64,000 nt of DNA, from positions 62,001 to 126,000 of the forward strand of contig DASYNP010000100.1 of assembly GCA_036008465.1 (NCBI GenBank), in the 5' to 3' direction. Under the pieces are notes generated by a model. It was not told where the DNA came from. It was given only the letters and a program-made list of their open reading frames with translations, and searched no databases. The translations under genes were made by a program, and so were the position numbers. Shown here one piece after another: positions 41,850-50,320 of this stretch; within the stretch, counting starts at the first letter, position 1; each line of letters starts with the position of its first letter. This DNA comes from DASPSM01 sp036008465. GTDB lineage: Bacteria; Planctomycetota; Planctomycetia; Planctomycetales; Planctomycetaceae.

Positions 41850-43079
41850 GTGGACGCTCAAACGTTTCGGCAGCAATCCCGCGCCGCGTATACAGTTGGC
41901 GCCCGCTGGGTTTTTCCGGTCGCGGGTCCGCCGGTCTCGGGCGGTGCGGTCGAAGTCGGAGCGGACGGCCGAGTGATCGCCGTTCATGGGGAGGCGCCCA
42001 CGAGGACGCTCGACCTGGGTGACGTGGCGCTGATTCCGGGGCTCGTCAACGCGCACACGCACCTGGAATTCAGCGACCTGACCGAGCCGCTTCAGCCCGC
42101 CAAGCCGTTCGCTGATTGGCTGAGGGCCCTCTTGGCCTATCGCCGGTCGCGGGGAAATGCAGAGCGTGCGATCGCCACAGGGCTCGCGGAGTCAGGGCGG
42201 AGCGGTACGATTGCCGTCGGCGACATTGATACTCGGGGAAATCCCACACAGTATTCGGTTGCCGGCTCGGTTCAGGTCGTCGCGTTTCGCGAGCTGCTCG
42301 GCCTCGATGCGGCGACCGTGGCACTCCAACTCGGCACAGGTGGCGAATTCCTCGACCATTCTCCGGGAAGAGAGGTGCGAGAGGTCATTCGGGGTTTAAG
42401 TCCCCACGCACCGTATTCAGTGCATCCGCGGCTCTTGGAGGGGGCGATTTCCCTTGCGACCAGGTCGCGATGTCCGGTCGCCGTCCATCTGGCCGAGACC
42501 CGCGCTGAGTTGGAGTGTCTGACCTCGGGAACGGGCGAGCTCGTTGATCTGTTGAAAGAAGCCGGAATCTGGCAGGGTTCACTCTACCCGTCCGGGACGA
42601 GGCCGCTCGATTTTCTGCGCCGGCTCGAAGGCTTGCCGCGTGTTGTGATTGCGCATGGGAATTATCTCGCCGATGACGAACTCGAGTTTCTGGCCCGGCG
42701 GCGCAATTTCGCCGTGGCCTATTGCCCCCGAACGCATGCCTTCTTCGGACATGCGCATCACCCCTGGCGCAGACTTTTGCAAGAAGGCGGAGTTGTGGCA
42801 ATCGGGACCGACGGCCGTTGCTCCAACCCCGATCTCAGCATTTGGCACGAACTGCAATTCCTTCGCAGCCATTTTCCTGATGCGGCGGCAGCCGAGTTGC
42901 TTCGCATGGGAACCATCAATGGCGCAATTGCGCTGGGCCTTGAGAGTCGGCTAGGCACGATCGAGCCCGGAAAAACACCGGGCCTGGCTGTCATTCAGCT
43001 TGGCGGTCCCGGAGCAGCCGATCCTTACGAAGAGCTGTTTCACGAAAACTCCGAGGTCGTGAACGTGATTGCGAGTTGA
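41850..43079 (+). CDS. Amidohydrolase family deaminase, possibly aminodeoxyfutalosine deaminase
   Basis: A 409-residue metal-dependent hydrolase of the TRZ/ATZ/guanine-deaminase type. Metal ligands are visible in PGLVNAHTHLEF (HxH), VHLAETRAE, VIAHGNYL and AIGTDGRCSN (last Asp). SPHAPYSVHP is also typical of the adenosine/SAH-deaminase-like branch. The gene lies 3.6 kb from mqnA-mqnC. The organism makes aminofutalosine and must deaminate it or cleave it directly, so this enzyme is a candidate for the deamination step. That is inference; a role in other purine or triazine-like deamination is equally compatible with sequence. Confidence 0.8.
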   Translation: MDAQTFRQQSRAAYTVGARWVFPVAGPPVSGGAVEVGADGRVIAVHGEAPTRTLDLGDVALIPGLVNAHTHLEFSDLTEPLQPAKPFADWLRALLAYRRSRGNAERAIATGLAESGRSGTIAVGDIDTRGNPTQYSVAGSVQVVAFRELLGLDAATVALQLGTGGEFLDHSPGREVREVIRGLSPHAPYSVHPRLLEGAISLATRSRCPVAVHLAETRAELECLTSGTGELVDLLKEAGIWQGSLYPSGTRPLDFLRRLEGLPRVVIAHGNYLADDELEFLARRRNFAVAYCPRTHAFFGHAHHPWRRLLQEGGVVAIGTDGRCSNPDLSIWHELQFLRSHFPDAAAAELLRMGTINGAIALGLESRLGTIEPGKTPGLAVIQLGGPGAADPYEELFHENSEVVNVIAS

Positions 43080-43167
43080 TGCCGCACCGAGTATCCGAAG
43101 GACTGCGGCAGGGCGGCACCTGTCCACGTCGCGCGCGTTTTCAATCTCGCTGTGATCCGGTAACCTA

Positions 43168-45192
43168 ATGCACTTCCCTCTATTGTGTACGCCGCTTCGA
43201 GGACGGAGATTGATCGCGTTTGGGCCGGCTACGGAATTGAACCCGCTTCTTGCCGACGCGGAGTTCTTCAGCCTGATCGAATGGGACACCGCCGCACCCA
43301 GGCCTCTCAGGCAAAGCGCGCAATCCGGCGATTGGCAACGCACGATTGGTCTGCTTGCGACCCAAGCCGCAGGCTCGCGGCGCTCGCCAATCGCGAGAAA
43401 AGAATGTGATCGCAAACTGGCGCTCTGGTCTCTGCACGACCTAGAGTGCCCATCGGAGGGATCGCGACTGATTGCCGCGTGGCAGGCTTTTAACCCGCCG
43501 CGCTCGAGGTCGCTGCCATCGGCTCGGTTTAGAACAAATGGCCGCAAATCGAAGAACAACCGCGCGCACGATCGAGCGGACAAAACTCTCCGCGAATTGA
43601 CGGCGGCAATTGAGGAGTGGTCGGTCGCCGCCTCCCCGATTCGACCGATTCACCCCCTAGAGTTGCTGATTGTGTTCGAGATCCTGCGCGATGCGGCCCT
43701 ATATCTCCCGAGTGATGGGGCCGCCCGACTCTGGCGGGCAGGACTCGCGGCTTCGATCGGACGAACGAAGCGGACCGAGTCCGCGGCAAACGACGGCAAC
43801 GCCGCGGCGATTGACTTACCCCAAAATCTCGCCCAGGTCGCCTTGGCGGCGGAATTGGATTGGCAGGCTGGCCTGCTGTTTGCGCCGGTCGCAGGTTCCG
43901 CCAGCCTGCGCGAGGACAGCCGTAAACGCCTCTGGAGCGTTTTGGCTGATTCAAGCGATTCGCTGGGCGTCCCCGTGGCCCACTCGCTGCGCGATCTGTC
44001 GGCATGGATGACTTCGGTGGTCCGTGCTCGCGAGTGGGGGCGGATCTTCGGCCGGCCCCTGTTCACCCAGTCGCAGGAAAAACGCCTGCGCGGAATCGTG
44101 ACTTCTGTCGCAAAATTCTGCGGAGAGGATGGAAAACCCGCGCTCGCCGACGGTGAAGCCAACGGCTTGTCACGTGTCTGGGCGACAGCCGCGGCGACTT
44201 TCCCGCGTCACCTTCAGCAAGCTTCTCCCGCGGTTCACTACCTGCTTTCGCTCGACCACACAAAACCCGCCGACCGAGCGAAAGCCGGCACCATCGCGCG
44301 CAACGGGTCGCAGCGCAATGGATCGCGGCCACGCAAATCCCGATTTCCCGTGTTTCAATCCGATGAAAGCCGGCTGGCTTGCCTCCGCAACGATTGGATA
44401 CCAACTGCCGATTCGATATTGGTCTCCCATCAGGGCCGCTTCCCGACGCTCGAGATGGCGCTCGGAGGCGCGACCCTTCTCTCGGGAGATTGGAAGATCG
44501 ATCTGCAAATCGACGGACGGCCAGTCGAGCCGGCGGATTGGAGCTGCGTCTGTTGGTACTCGGACGACGATGGCGACTATCTCGAGCTTCAAACTTGTCC
44601 TGTCGGAGTCCGCGTCGAGCGGCAAATCTTCCTGTCGCGAACCGATGACTTTGCTCTGTTGGCTGATGCTGTCCGGGCCGACGGGAGCTCCAAAATTGAG
44701 ATCACGTCGGGGCTCCCGCTCTCGCCCGACTGCGCCGCCCTTGCGCAGACTCGCACGCGGGAATGCCGCTTATTGTGCGACGGCGCGGCGGCGCGGGTCT
44801 TTCCGCTGGCCCTCAGCTGCCCCCGTGTGGAGGGGACAGCCGGTGGGTTCAGCGCGACGGACGGCCGCCTGGAACTCAATCAGAGCGGACTGGGAAGCCT
44901 CTACGCACCCCTGGTGCTCGACTGGCACCCAGGCCGGCGCCGCAGTTCGGCCGCCTGGCGACGGCTGACGGTCGCCTTAGGCGGCGCTGCCGTTCCCCCG
45001 GCCGAAGCCGCAGGATTTTTGCTGGAATTCGGGCTTTCGAAATGGCTGATCTATCGCAGCCTTTCTCGCGCCCTTGAGCCGCGATCGGTTCTCGGCCAGC
45101 ATACAATGTATGAGACGTTGGTGGGACGATTCGTACGCGGCGACGTCGAGTCGATCGTTCAAATCGAACAAGCCGCCGAGAGCAACGAATGA
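43168..45192 (+). CDS. Hypothetical protein with heparinase-like C-terminal beta domain
   Basis: A 674-residue protein without an obvious signal peptide. The N-terminal 350 residues are helical and Arg/Ala-rich, with basic low-complexity around 110-140. The C-terminal 280 residues appear as a beta-sandwich (FPTLEMALGGATLLSGDWKIDL, WSCVCWYSDDDGDYLELQ, VRVERQIFLSRTDDFALLADAV). This recalls the distal domain of heparinase II/III-like proteins, but I see no catalytic residues. It is the first gene of a tightly coupled unit: the PSP1-domain gene starts at an ATGA overlap with its stop. Function unknown. Confidence 0.55.
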   Translation: MHFPLLCTPLRGRRLIAFGPATELNPLLADAEFFSLIEWDTAAPRPLRQSAQSGDWQRTIGLLATQAAGSRRSPIARKECDRKLALWSLHDLECPSEGSRLIAAWQAFNPPRSRSLPSARFRTNGRKSKNNRAHDRADKTLRELTAAIEEWSVAASPIRPIHPLELLIVFEILRDAALYLPSDGAARLWRAGLAASIGRTKRTESAANDGNAAAIDLPQNLAQVALAAELDWQAGLLFAPVAGSASLREDSRKRLWSVLADSSDSLGVPVAHSLRDLSAWMTSVVRAREWGRIFGRPLFTQSQEKRLRGIVTSVAKFCGEDGKPALADGEANGLSRVWATAAATFPRHLQQASPAVHYLLSLDHTKPADRAKAGTIARNGSQRNGSRPRKSRFPVFQSDESRLACLRNDWIPTADSILVSHQGRFPTLEMALGGATLLSGDWKIDLQIDGRPVEPADWSCVCWYSDDDGDYLELQTCPVGVRVERQIFLSRTDDFALLADAVRADGSSKIEITSGLPLSPDCAALAQTRTRECRLLCDGAAARVFPLALSCPRVEGTAGGFSATDGRLELNQSGLGSLYAPLVLDWHPGRRRSSAAWRRLTVALGGAAVPPAEAAGFLLEFGLSKWLIYRSLSRALEPRSVLGQHTMYETLVGRFVRGDVESIVQIEQAAESNE

Positions 45193-45737
45193 GTAAAACC
45201 GTACTCGTCCGATATGGGGCGATTTCCGAGGTTTCGCGATTTGTCAACGGGAGCGGAGTTCCGCTCAACCGCGGAACGCAGGTTGTCGTCCAAAGCCATC
45301 GTGGACTGGAAAGCGGCTTGCTCTTGGAAGATGCCTCTGCCGAGTCTAGCCACGTTGAGCAAAGCGATGACGGTGACGTCGCCACGGCCAAAATCGTTCG
45401 CCCCATCACGGACGAGGACTGGCGCGCAAGCCGGTTGCACAGGTCGGATTGCGAAGAACAATTCTCGCGCTGGCAAGCTCGCATACGGGAATGGAATCTG
45501 CGGCTCGAATTGATCGACCTCGAGTGGACGCTCGACCATTCCAAGCTGATTCTCTACGTCCTGAACGATCGGGGCCCGGAATGCACGCGGCTTGCGCTTC
45601 AGGCCGCCGCGGCGGGATTTGGCGTCGTCGAAGTGCAGTCGGTGGGCGCCGACGGGCTTGTGCCAGCGGAAAGCGGTCACGGATGTGGTTCAGGCGGATG
45701 TGGCTCGGGCGGCGGTTCGAACGGCTGTTGTCATTGA
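45189..45737 (+). CDS. PSP1-domain protein with Cys/Gly-rich tail
   Basis: A 182-residue protein. The main part resembles the PSP1 C-terminal (YaaT/RicT-like) domain: VLVRYGAISEVSRF, RGTQVVVQSHRGLESGLLL and MELIDLEW-like LRLELIDLEWTLDHSKLILYVL. Full-length RicT proteins are about 270 residues, so this is a shortened variant. The last 20 residues are GHGCGSGGCGSGGGSNGCCH, with four Cys and two His spaced by Gly, likely a metal or iron-sulfur binding tail. It starts at an ATGA overlap with the upstream gene, and the next gene begins 1 bp after its stop, so all three are translationally coupled. RicT in Bacillus works with iron-sulfur clusters in RNA maturation; a similar role here is inference. 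Confidence 0.7.
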   Translation: MSKTVLVRYGAISEVSRFVNGSGVPLNRGTQVVVQSHRGLESGLLLEDASAESSHVEQSDDGDVATAKIVRPITDEDWRASRLHRSDCEEQFSRWQARIREWNLRLELIDLEWTLDHSKLILYVLNDRGPECTRLALQAAAAGFGVVEVQSVGADGLVPAESGHGCGSGGCGSGGGSNGCCH

Positions 45738-45738
45738 A

Positions 45739-46941
45739 ATGAGCGATTCGGAATTCGCCAAGATCGACCAGACGTACCGCTCCCAAGGCGCCGCCGCTGC
45801 AGTCGACGAGCTCGTTCGCAGTCTCGAAGCCAGCCGCGACTGGCACCGGCTGTTCGACGCGCTTTTGTTCAAGAAGAAGCTCGAGATGGGGCTCCCGGTC
45901 GCCCGGCCGGCATCGTTCGATCAGGTCCCCGAGAATCGCCAATCCGAGTTCGAAGAGTCGTATATCGAAGCGGCCCGCCGCGTCGGCCGCGCCTTCCTCG
46001 CCGAAAACAACATCCCCCAGGCCTGGATGTATCTGCGAACGGTGCGCGAGCCGCAGGCGGTAGCCCAAGCACTGGAGCGTGTCGACGTCGAAGCCGGCCT
46101 TCCAGAAAATATCGATGAGCTGATCTCCGTCGCGCTCTACGAACGGGCCCATCCGGTGAAGGGCCTGGAGCTGATGCTCAAGTCGCGCGGGACCTGCAAC
46201 ACGATTTCGGCCTTTGACCAGGCGATCACCCAGATCTCCTCCGATGAACGCCTGCGCGGGGCCGAGCTTTTGGTGAACCATCTGTACGGCGAGCTGGTGC
46301 AGTCGGTCAGTCGGGATCTCGAACGCCGCGCCGCCGAGCTGGGGAGCGAAGCTCTCAAGCCGGCGACCTTGCGAGAGGCGATTACGGGGCGGGACTGGTT
46401 ATTTGACGACGGGAACTACCACGTCGACGTCTCGCATCTGGGGGCCGTGGTGCGCTTCGCCCGCTTTTTGACGCCGGAAAGCCCACAATTGGCGAAGGCC
46501 ATCGAGTTGTGCGAATACGGTCGGCGGCTATCGGAGCAATTTCAGTATCCGGCCGATCCACCGTTTGATGACTACTATCAGGCTCACCTGCACTTTTTCA
46601 GAGTCCTGGAAGGCTCGGAGCGGCAGAAATCGCTCGACTATTTTCGTGAGCGCCTTCGCGTGGCGACGGAAACGGACGACCGCCGGCTGATTGCCTACGT
46701 GCTGGTCGATCTGCTGGTCCGCGTCGGCGCAGTCGAAGATGCTGCTCTCGTCGCGGCCGAACACCTGCGGGATCTCGACGAGTCGAGCGGATTCTCATTC
46801 GCCCAATTGTGCGAAGAAGCCGGTCGGCTCGATCTGTATCGCGACGCGGCTCGGGAAAAGGGGGACCTGATCGGTTTCACTTCCGCCCTCGTCGGCCAGG
46901 CGACGAGCAGCGGCACGCCGGACTCGAGTCGCCGGAGCTGA
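45739..46941 (+). CDS. Helical-repeat (TPR-like) protein, unknown function
   Basis: A 400-residue soluble protein, almost entirely helical, starting at the ATG 1 bp after the PSP1 gene. It contains repeated helix pairs such as AVDELVRSLEASRDWHRLFDALLF, AYLRTVRE-like AWMYLRTVREPQAVAQAL, and DRRLIAYVLVDLLVRVGAVEDAALVAA. These look like degenerate TPR/SEL1 units. Strand content is low. No catalytic motif is seen. Co-translation with the PSP1 protein suggests the two interact; this is inference. The C-terminus is Ser/Thr-rich. Confidence 0.6.
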   Translation: MSDSEFAKIDQTYRSQGAAAAVDELVRSLEASRDWHRLFDALLFKKKLEMGLPVARPASFDQVPENRQSEFEESYIEAARRVGRAFLAENNIPQAWMYLRTVREPQAVAQALERVDVEAGLPENIDELISVALYERAHPVKGLELMLKSRGTCNTISAFDQAITQISSDERLRGAELLVNHLYGELVQSVSRDLERRAAELGSEALKPATLREAITGRDWLFDDGNYHVDVSHLGAVVRFARFLTPESPQLAKAIELCEYGRRLSEQFQYPADPPFDDYYQAHLHFFRVLEGSERQKSLDYFRERLRVATETDDRRLIAYVLVDLLVRVGAVEDAALVAAEHLRDLDESSGFSFAQLCEEAGRLDLYRDAAREKGDLIGFTSALVGQATSSGTPDSSRRS

Positions 46942-47017
46942 TTTGCGCTGCGGTTACGCGATTTCACCAGCGACAGCGCGTTCCCTTGCGCGATCGCGAA
47001 GCAGGGTGTCCGGAATA

Positions 47018-47866
47018 ATGCACTGGGAGCAGGGTAAATTGTCGTCTCGAGAAAGCGAACTCCGGGCAGCACTCGTCGCGTCACGCGCCCAAAACCGGAT
47101 GGCATGGAATCGGCTGGCCGAGGAAGGGAGCGTTTTCGCGAAGGTCGCGACCGACGAAGAGTGTCGCAACGCTTTAGTCACCCTCGACGGGCGCGGGTGG
47201 TTGCCCAAATCGGTTCAGGGTCTCGACGTGCTGTGTCTGGCTTCGGGTGGTGGTTGGCAGGCGATTTTGTACGCGGCGGCCGGCGCGCGGGTGACGGTCG
47301 TTGATCTCAGTCCGGCCATGCTCAAGCTCGACGAGCGCGAAGCATCGCGGAGGGGCTTGCATGTGCGGCTTATCGAGGCGTCGATGGACGACCTCGGGCC
47401 CCTCGATGAGGCGGCCTTCGACATTGTCCATCAACCCGTAAGCACGTGTTATGTCTCCAACGTCCTCGCTGTGTACCACGAGGTGGCCCGGGTCCTTCGC
47501 TCTGGAGGACTCTACATCAGTCAGCATAAGCAGCCCACGAGCCTCCAAGTCACCCACCGCGACGACAGGGACCGCTACGTCCTGGGAATGGAATTCAACC
47601 ATCAGGGTCCGCTGCCGGCCGTTCCCGATCGTTCGTACCGAGAGACGGGCGCCGTCGAATTTCTGCACCCCTGGGGCGACCTGGTGGGCGGACTGTGTCG
47701 GACGGGCTTTACAATCGAAGACCTCGTCGAGCCCCTCCGAGCCGACGCTACGGCCTCTGCGGGACAAATCGGCCACCGTGGGCGCTATGTGCCCCCCTAC
47801 GTCCGCATTAAGGCTCGCCGAATGACTCGCGACGCTCAGTTTGCGAGCCCGCTGTGGATGCCCTGA
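47018..47866 (+). CDS. SAM-dependent methyltransferase
   Basis: A 282-residue class I methyltransferase. The SAM-binding motif I is VLCLASGGGWQAILYAAAGARVTVVDLSP (near 66-94), with the acidic residue at the end of the second strand (VVDLS) and motif IV in FDIVHQPVSTCYV. Motif post-I is present as LHVRLIEASMDDL. The substrate-binding C-terminal half is not recognised, so the acceptor is unknown. The start at ATG 47018 gives MHWEQGKLSS; its ribosome binding site is weak. It follows the PSP1 unit by about 75 bp and may be read with it. Confidence 0.78.
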   Translation: MHWEQGKLSSRESELRAALVASRAQNRMAWNRLAEEGSVFAKVATDEECRNALVTLDGRGWLPKSVQGLDVLCLASGGGWQAILYAAAGARVTVVDLSPAMLKLDEREASRRGLHVRLIEASMDDLGPLDEAAFDIVHQPVSTCYVSNVLAVYHEVARVLRSGGLYISQHKQPTSLQVTHRDDRDRYVLGMEFNHQGPLPAVPDRSYRETGAVEFLHPWGDLVGGLCRTGFTIEDLVEPLRADATASAGQIGHRGRYVPPYVRIKARRMTRDAQFASPLWMP

Positions 47867-48092
47867 CGGACGACGCGCCGCTTTAAGCTCGGGTCTCAAA
47901 CAAAAAAAAGCAACCGCCCCGAGTAGGGTCGTCCTTGGTCGCTGTGCCGGTCCAAGATTCACCGATCGATCGGCACATTTCTATATCCTGGAGTGTTGAA
48001 GTTCTCTCACTAAAATCGGAACTGTCACAGTAAAATCGAAAGCGATTATCCCGCCCACGAACTTGGCTGATTCCAGGTCGGACTGACAGACA

Positions 48093-49913
48093 ATGAAGCT
48101 CTCACAACGATCGTCGCTGGGGCCGTTTCTTTCGCGGCATCTCGTCGAGATCGTGCTGATCGGATTAACGCTGGGGGTCTACCTTCAAGTCCGCCATTTC
48201 GAGTTTTTCCAGGTTGATGACCCGATTTTCGTCTCAATGAACCCGCATATCCGTTCGGGCTCTTTCGTGGCGAATGTCAAGTGGGCTTTCACGCACTTTT
48301 ATTCGGGCAATTGGATGCCGTTGACGTATCTGACGTACATGCTCGATTGGGCGCTTTACCAGCTTTGGGCCGGCGGGTACCACCTCACGAACGTCCTGTT
48401 TCACATCGGCAACGTTTTGTTGCTGTACCACCTCTGGAAGTCTTTGACAGGCAATCCGTTTCTGGCCGCTTTCGTCGCGGCGCTGTTTGCCGTGCATCCC
48501 GTCCACGTCGAGTCGGTGGTCTGGATTACCGAGCGACGAGATGTGCTGAGTGTCTTCTTTGGCCTTGCGTCGATGGTCTCGTATGTCGCCTATGCCAGGC
48601 AGGGTCGCAACCTCGCGTATTGGGCGAGTCTGGTGCTTTTTCTCTGCAGTCTCTTGTCCAAGCAGACGCTCGTAACGCTTCCTTGTGTGCTGCTGTTGAT
48701 CGATTTCTGGCCGTTGCGGCGGCTGAGCCGACGGGCCGTCCTCGAGAAGCTGCCGTTTTTTGCCGTCTCCTTGATCCTTTGCGTGGTGATTTTTCGGGCA
48801 CAAGTGAAGGGAGGATTTGTCGAGCCGATTACGTCCTACCCCGTCCCGATGCGATTGGGGAACGCCGCGGTGGCGTATGTGTTGTATCTCCAGAAGGCTT
48901 TCGTGCCTTTCAATCTGAGCGTGCTTTATCCATATCCGGCGACGACAATTTCCCTGGTCTCGATCAGTTTGGCGATCACCTTCCTTGTTACGACCACTTT
49001 CGTCGCGTTCAAGGTGCGCGACAAATGGCCTTTCTTCACCGTCGGCTGGCTCTGGTTTCTGGGCACGTTCGTGCCATTGATTGGCATCGTCCAAATCGGC
49101 AGCCAGCAGATGGCTGACCACTACGCCTACTTTCCCCTGATCGGGATTTACCTGGCGTTCGCGGGTTTTGTCCGATCTCGGAGCCTGGCGGTCGCCGTCG
49201 TGTCGCTGCTGGCCCTCGTCGGCTACCACCAGGTTGCATACTGGCAAGACACCGAGACGGTCATGAGGCATTGCATCGCAACGACGAACGCGTGGGTCGC
49301 CCGGTGCGTGTCAGGGGCGACTTTCATCAACGACTGCCAGGTGCCGGAAGGATTGGCCCGTTACCGCGAGGCGGTTCGAACCGCTCCCGATCAACCCAAG
49401 GCGTATTGCGAACTGGCCGACGCGCTCACCAGGACGGGTCATTTCGAAGAAGGCCGATCCAACTACATCAAAACACTGCAGCTCGATCCCGATTATGCGA
49501 ACGCCCACGAGGGGATGGGCTGGTACCACATTCGGAAAAAAAAATTTGCTCTTGGCGAGGCGGAACTTTGCCGCGCTATTGAGTTGGCTCCCATGGAGAG
49601 CCGCCATTACCTCGATCTGGCGGAGGTCTACAAAGTCACTGACCGATTCGACCAGTCTATGGCCCTCTGCGAGGAAGCGCTCAAGATCAACGACCAGTCG
49701 ATGGCGGCATACCACCTGATCGCGGACAATTTGCGGGGCCTCGAGCGCTGGAAAGAGGCTGCCGACATTCTGGCGTTCATCATGTCTCAATCGCCAGACG
49801 ACACTGAGGCCGTGATCAAGTACGAAAGAACACTCAAAAACGCGATCCGTGCGGAGCCGGAGAACACATCGTTGCGAAGCCGCCTGGCGGCCTTCAGAGA
49901 AAAGTACAATTAG
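48093..49913 (+). CDS. Polytopic membrane glycosyltransferase-like/TPR protein (TMTC-like)
   Basis: A 606-residue protein with about ten to twelve N-terminal membrane helices (residues 20-400). It has a DDP motif in the first luminal loop (FFQVDDPIFV) and the family blocks YHLTNVLFHIGNVLLLYHL, FAVHPVHVESVVWITERRDVLS and SKQTLVTLPCVLLLIDFWPL. These are typical of bacterial TMTC-like, GT-C fold proteins, with the acidic pair as likely catalytic residues. From about 430 onward there are four or five TPR units (KAYCELADALTRTGHFEEGRSNYIKTLQLDPDY and successors). O-mannosylation of exported proteins is the plausible role, by analogy with TMTC/PMT; unproven here. Confidence 0.75.
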   Translation: MKLSQRSSLGPFLSRHLVEIVLIGLTLGVYLQVRHFEFFQVDDPIFVSMNPHIRSGSFVANVKWAFTHFYSGNWMPLTYLTYMLDWALYQLWAGGYHLTNVLFHIGNVLLLYHLWKSLTGNPFLAAFVAALFAVHPVHVESVVWITERRDVLSVFFGLASMVSYVAYARQGRNLAYWASLVLFLCSLLSKQTLVTLPCVLLLIDFWPLRRLSRRAVLEKLPFFAVSLILCVVIFRAQVKGGFVEPITSYPVPMRLGNAAVAYVLYLQKAFVPFNLSVLYPYPATTISLVSISLAITFLVTTTFVAFKVRDKWPFFTVGWLWFLGTFVPLIGIVQIGSQQMADHYAYFPLIGIYLAFAGFVRSRSLAVAVVSLLALVGYHQVAYWQDTETVMRHCIATTNAWVARCVSGATFINDCQVPEGLARYREAVRTAPDQPKAYCELADALTRTGHFEEGRSNYIKTLQLDPDYANAHEGMGWYHIRKKKFALGEAELCRAIELAPMESRHYLDLAEVYKVTDRFDQSMALCEEALKINDQSMAAYHLIADNLRGLERWKEAADILAFIMSQSPDDTEAVIKYERTLKNAIRAEPENTSLRSRLAAFREKYN

Positions 49914-49919
49914 GCATCT

Positions 49920-50110
49920 TCGGCCAACACATCGCAGCGTCGTGCGCTCTCGCAGCGTCACTCCGTGAAATGCGCTCCAAGAGCGTGCGAAGCGCCTGCC
50001 TCGCCCGACGAAGCCGCGTTTTACTGCACCGGCGCTCGCACCTAAGATTGCGGCCGTTTCCTCGGTACTGATTCCATCGACGTCGCGATCGCAAGAGCAG
50101 CATTCGGCGC
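49920..50110 (-). pseudogene. Relic of an ECF sigma factor (region 4)
   Basis: Two minus-strand frames together read as sigma-70 region 4.2. One frame has DRDVDGISTEETAAILGASAGAVK; the adjacent frame continues KTRLRRARQALRTLLERISR. Joined, they match the classic ECF pattern of recognition helix then RxRLRRAR. The join at the AAAA run lacks one A, giving a -1 frameshift, and a 4-bp insertion lies upstream near CTTGCGATCGCGACG. The upstream half of the gene (region 2) is not recognisable. It is therefore a decayed fragment, not a working regulator. It lies between the TMTC-like gene and the DUF1559 terminator. Confidence 0.65.
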
Positions 50111-50240
50111 GTCGGTTCCTATCGCAAAGTGTTTGCGGGCCAAGGCATAGAATCCTCGATCGCTCGCGACGCTCAATTCTTGGGGTCACTCCTTGTCCCC
50201 TCGCGAACGTTTCTGCGGGCCTCGACTGTTGCGGACTGAC

Positions 50241-50273
50241 AAAAAAAGCGACCGCCCCAGTTGGGGCGGTCGC
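50241..50273 (-). terminator. Rho-independent terminator of the DUF1559 gene
   Basis: A perfect 11-bp stem, GCGACCGCCCC (50248-50258) and its complement (50263-50273), closes an AGTT loop. Seven A residues (50241-50247) on the plus strand give a U-tract on the minus strand. It sits 48 bp after the stop of the DUF1559 gene at 50321, the usual place. Confidence 0.9.
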
Positions 50274-50320
50274 AGTCGAGATCAAGCTAACAACCGTCGA
50301 AACGGTCGTCGCGTTGCCGG

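Noticed and set aside
49311..50285. A long open minus-strand frame opposite the end of the TMTC-like gene
   Set aside because: Most of it is the antisense shadow of the TPR part of the TMTC-like gene. Only the section at about 49920-50110 has meaning, as part of the sigma factor relic.
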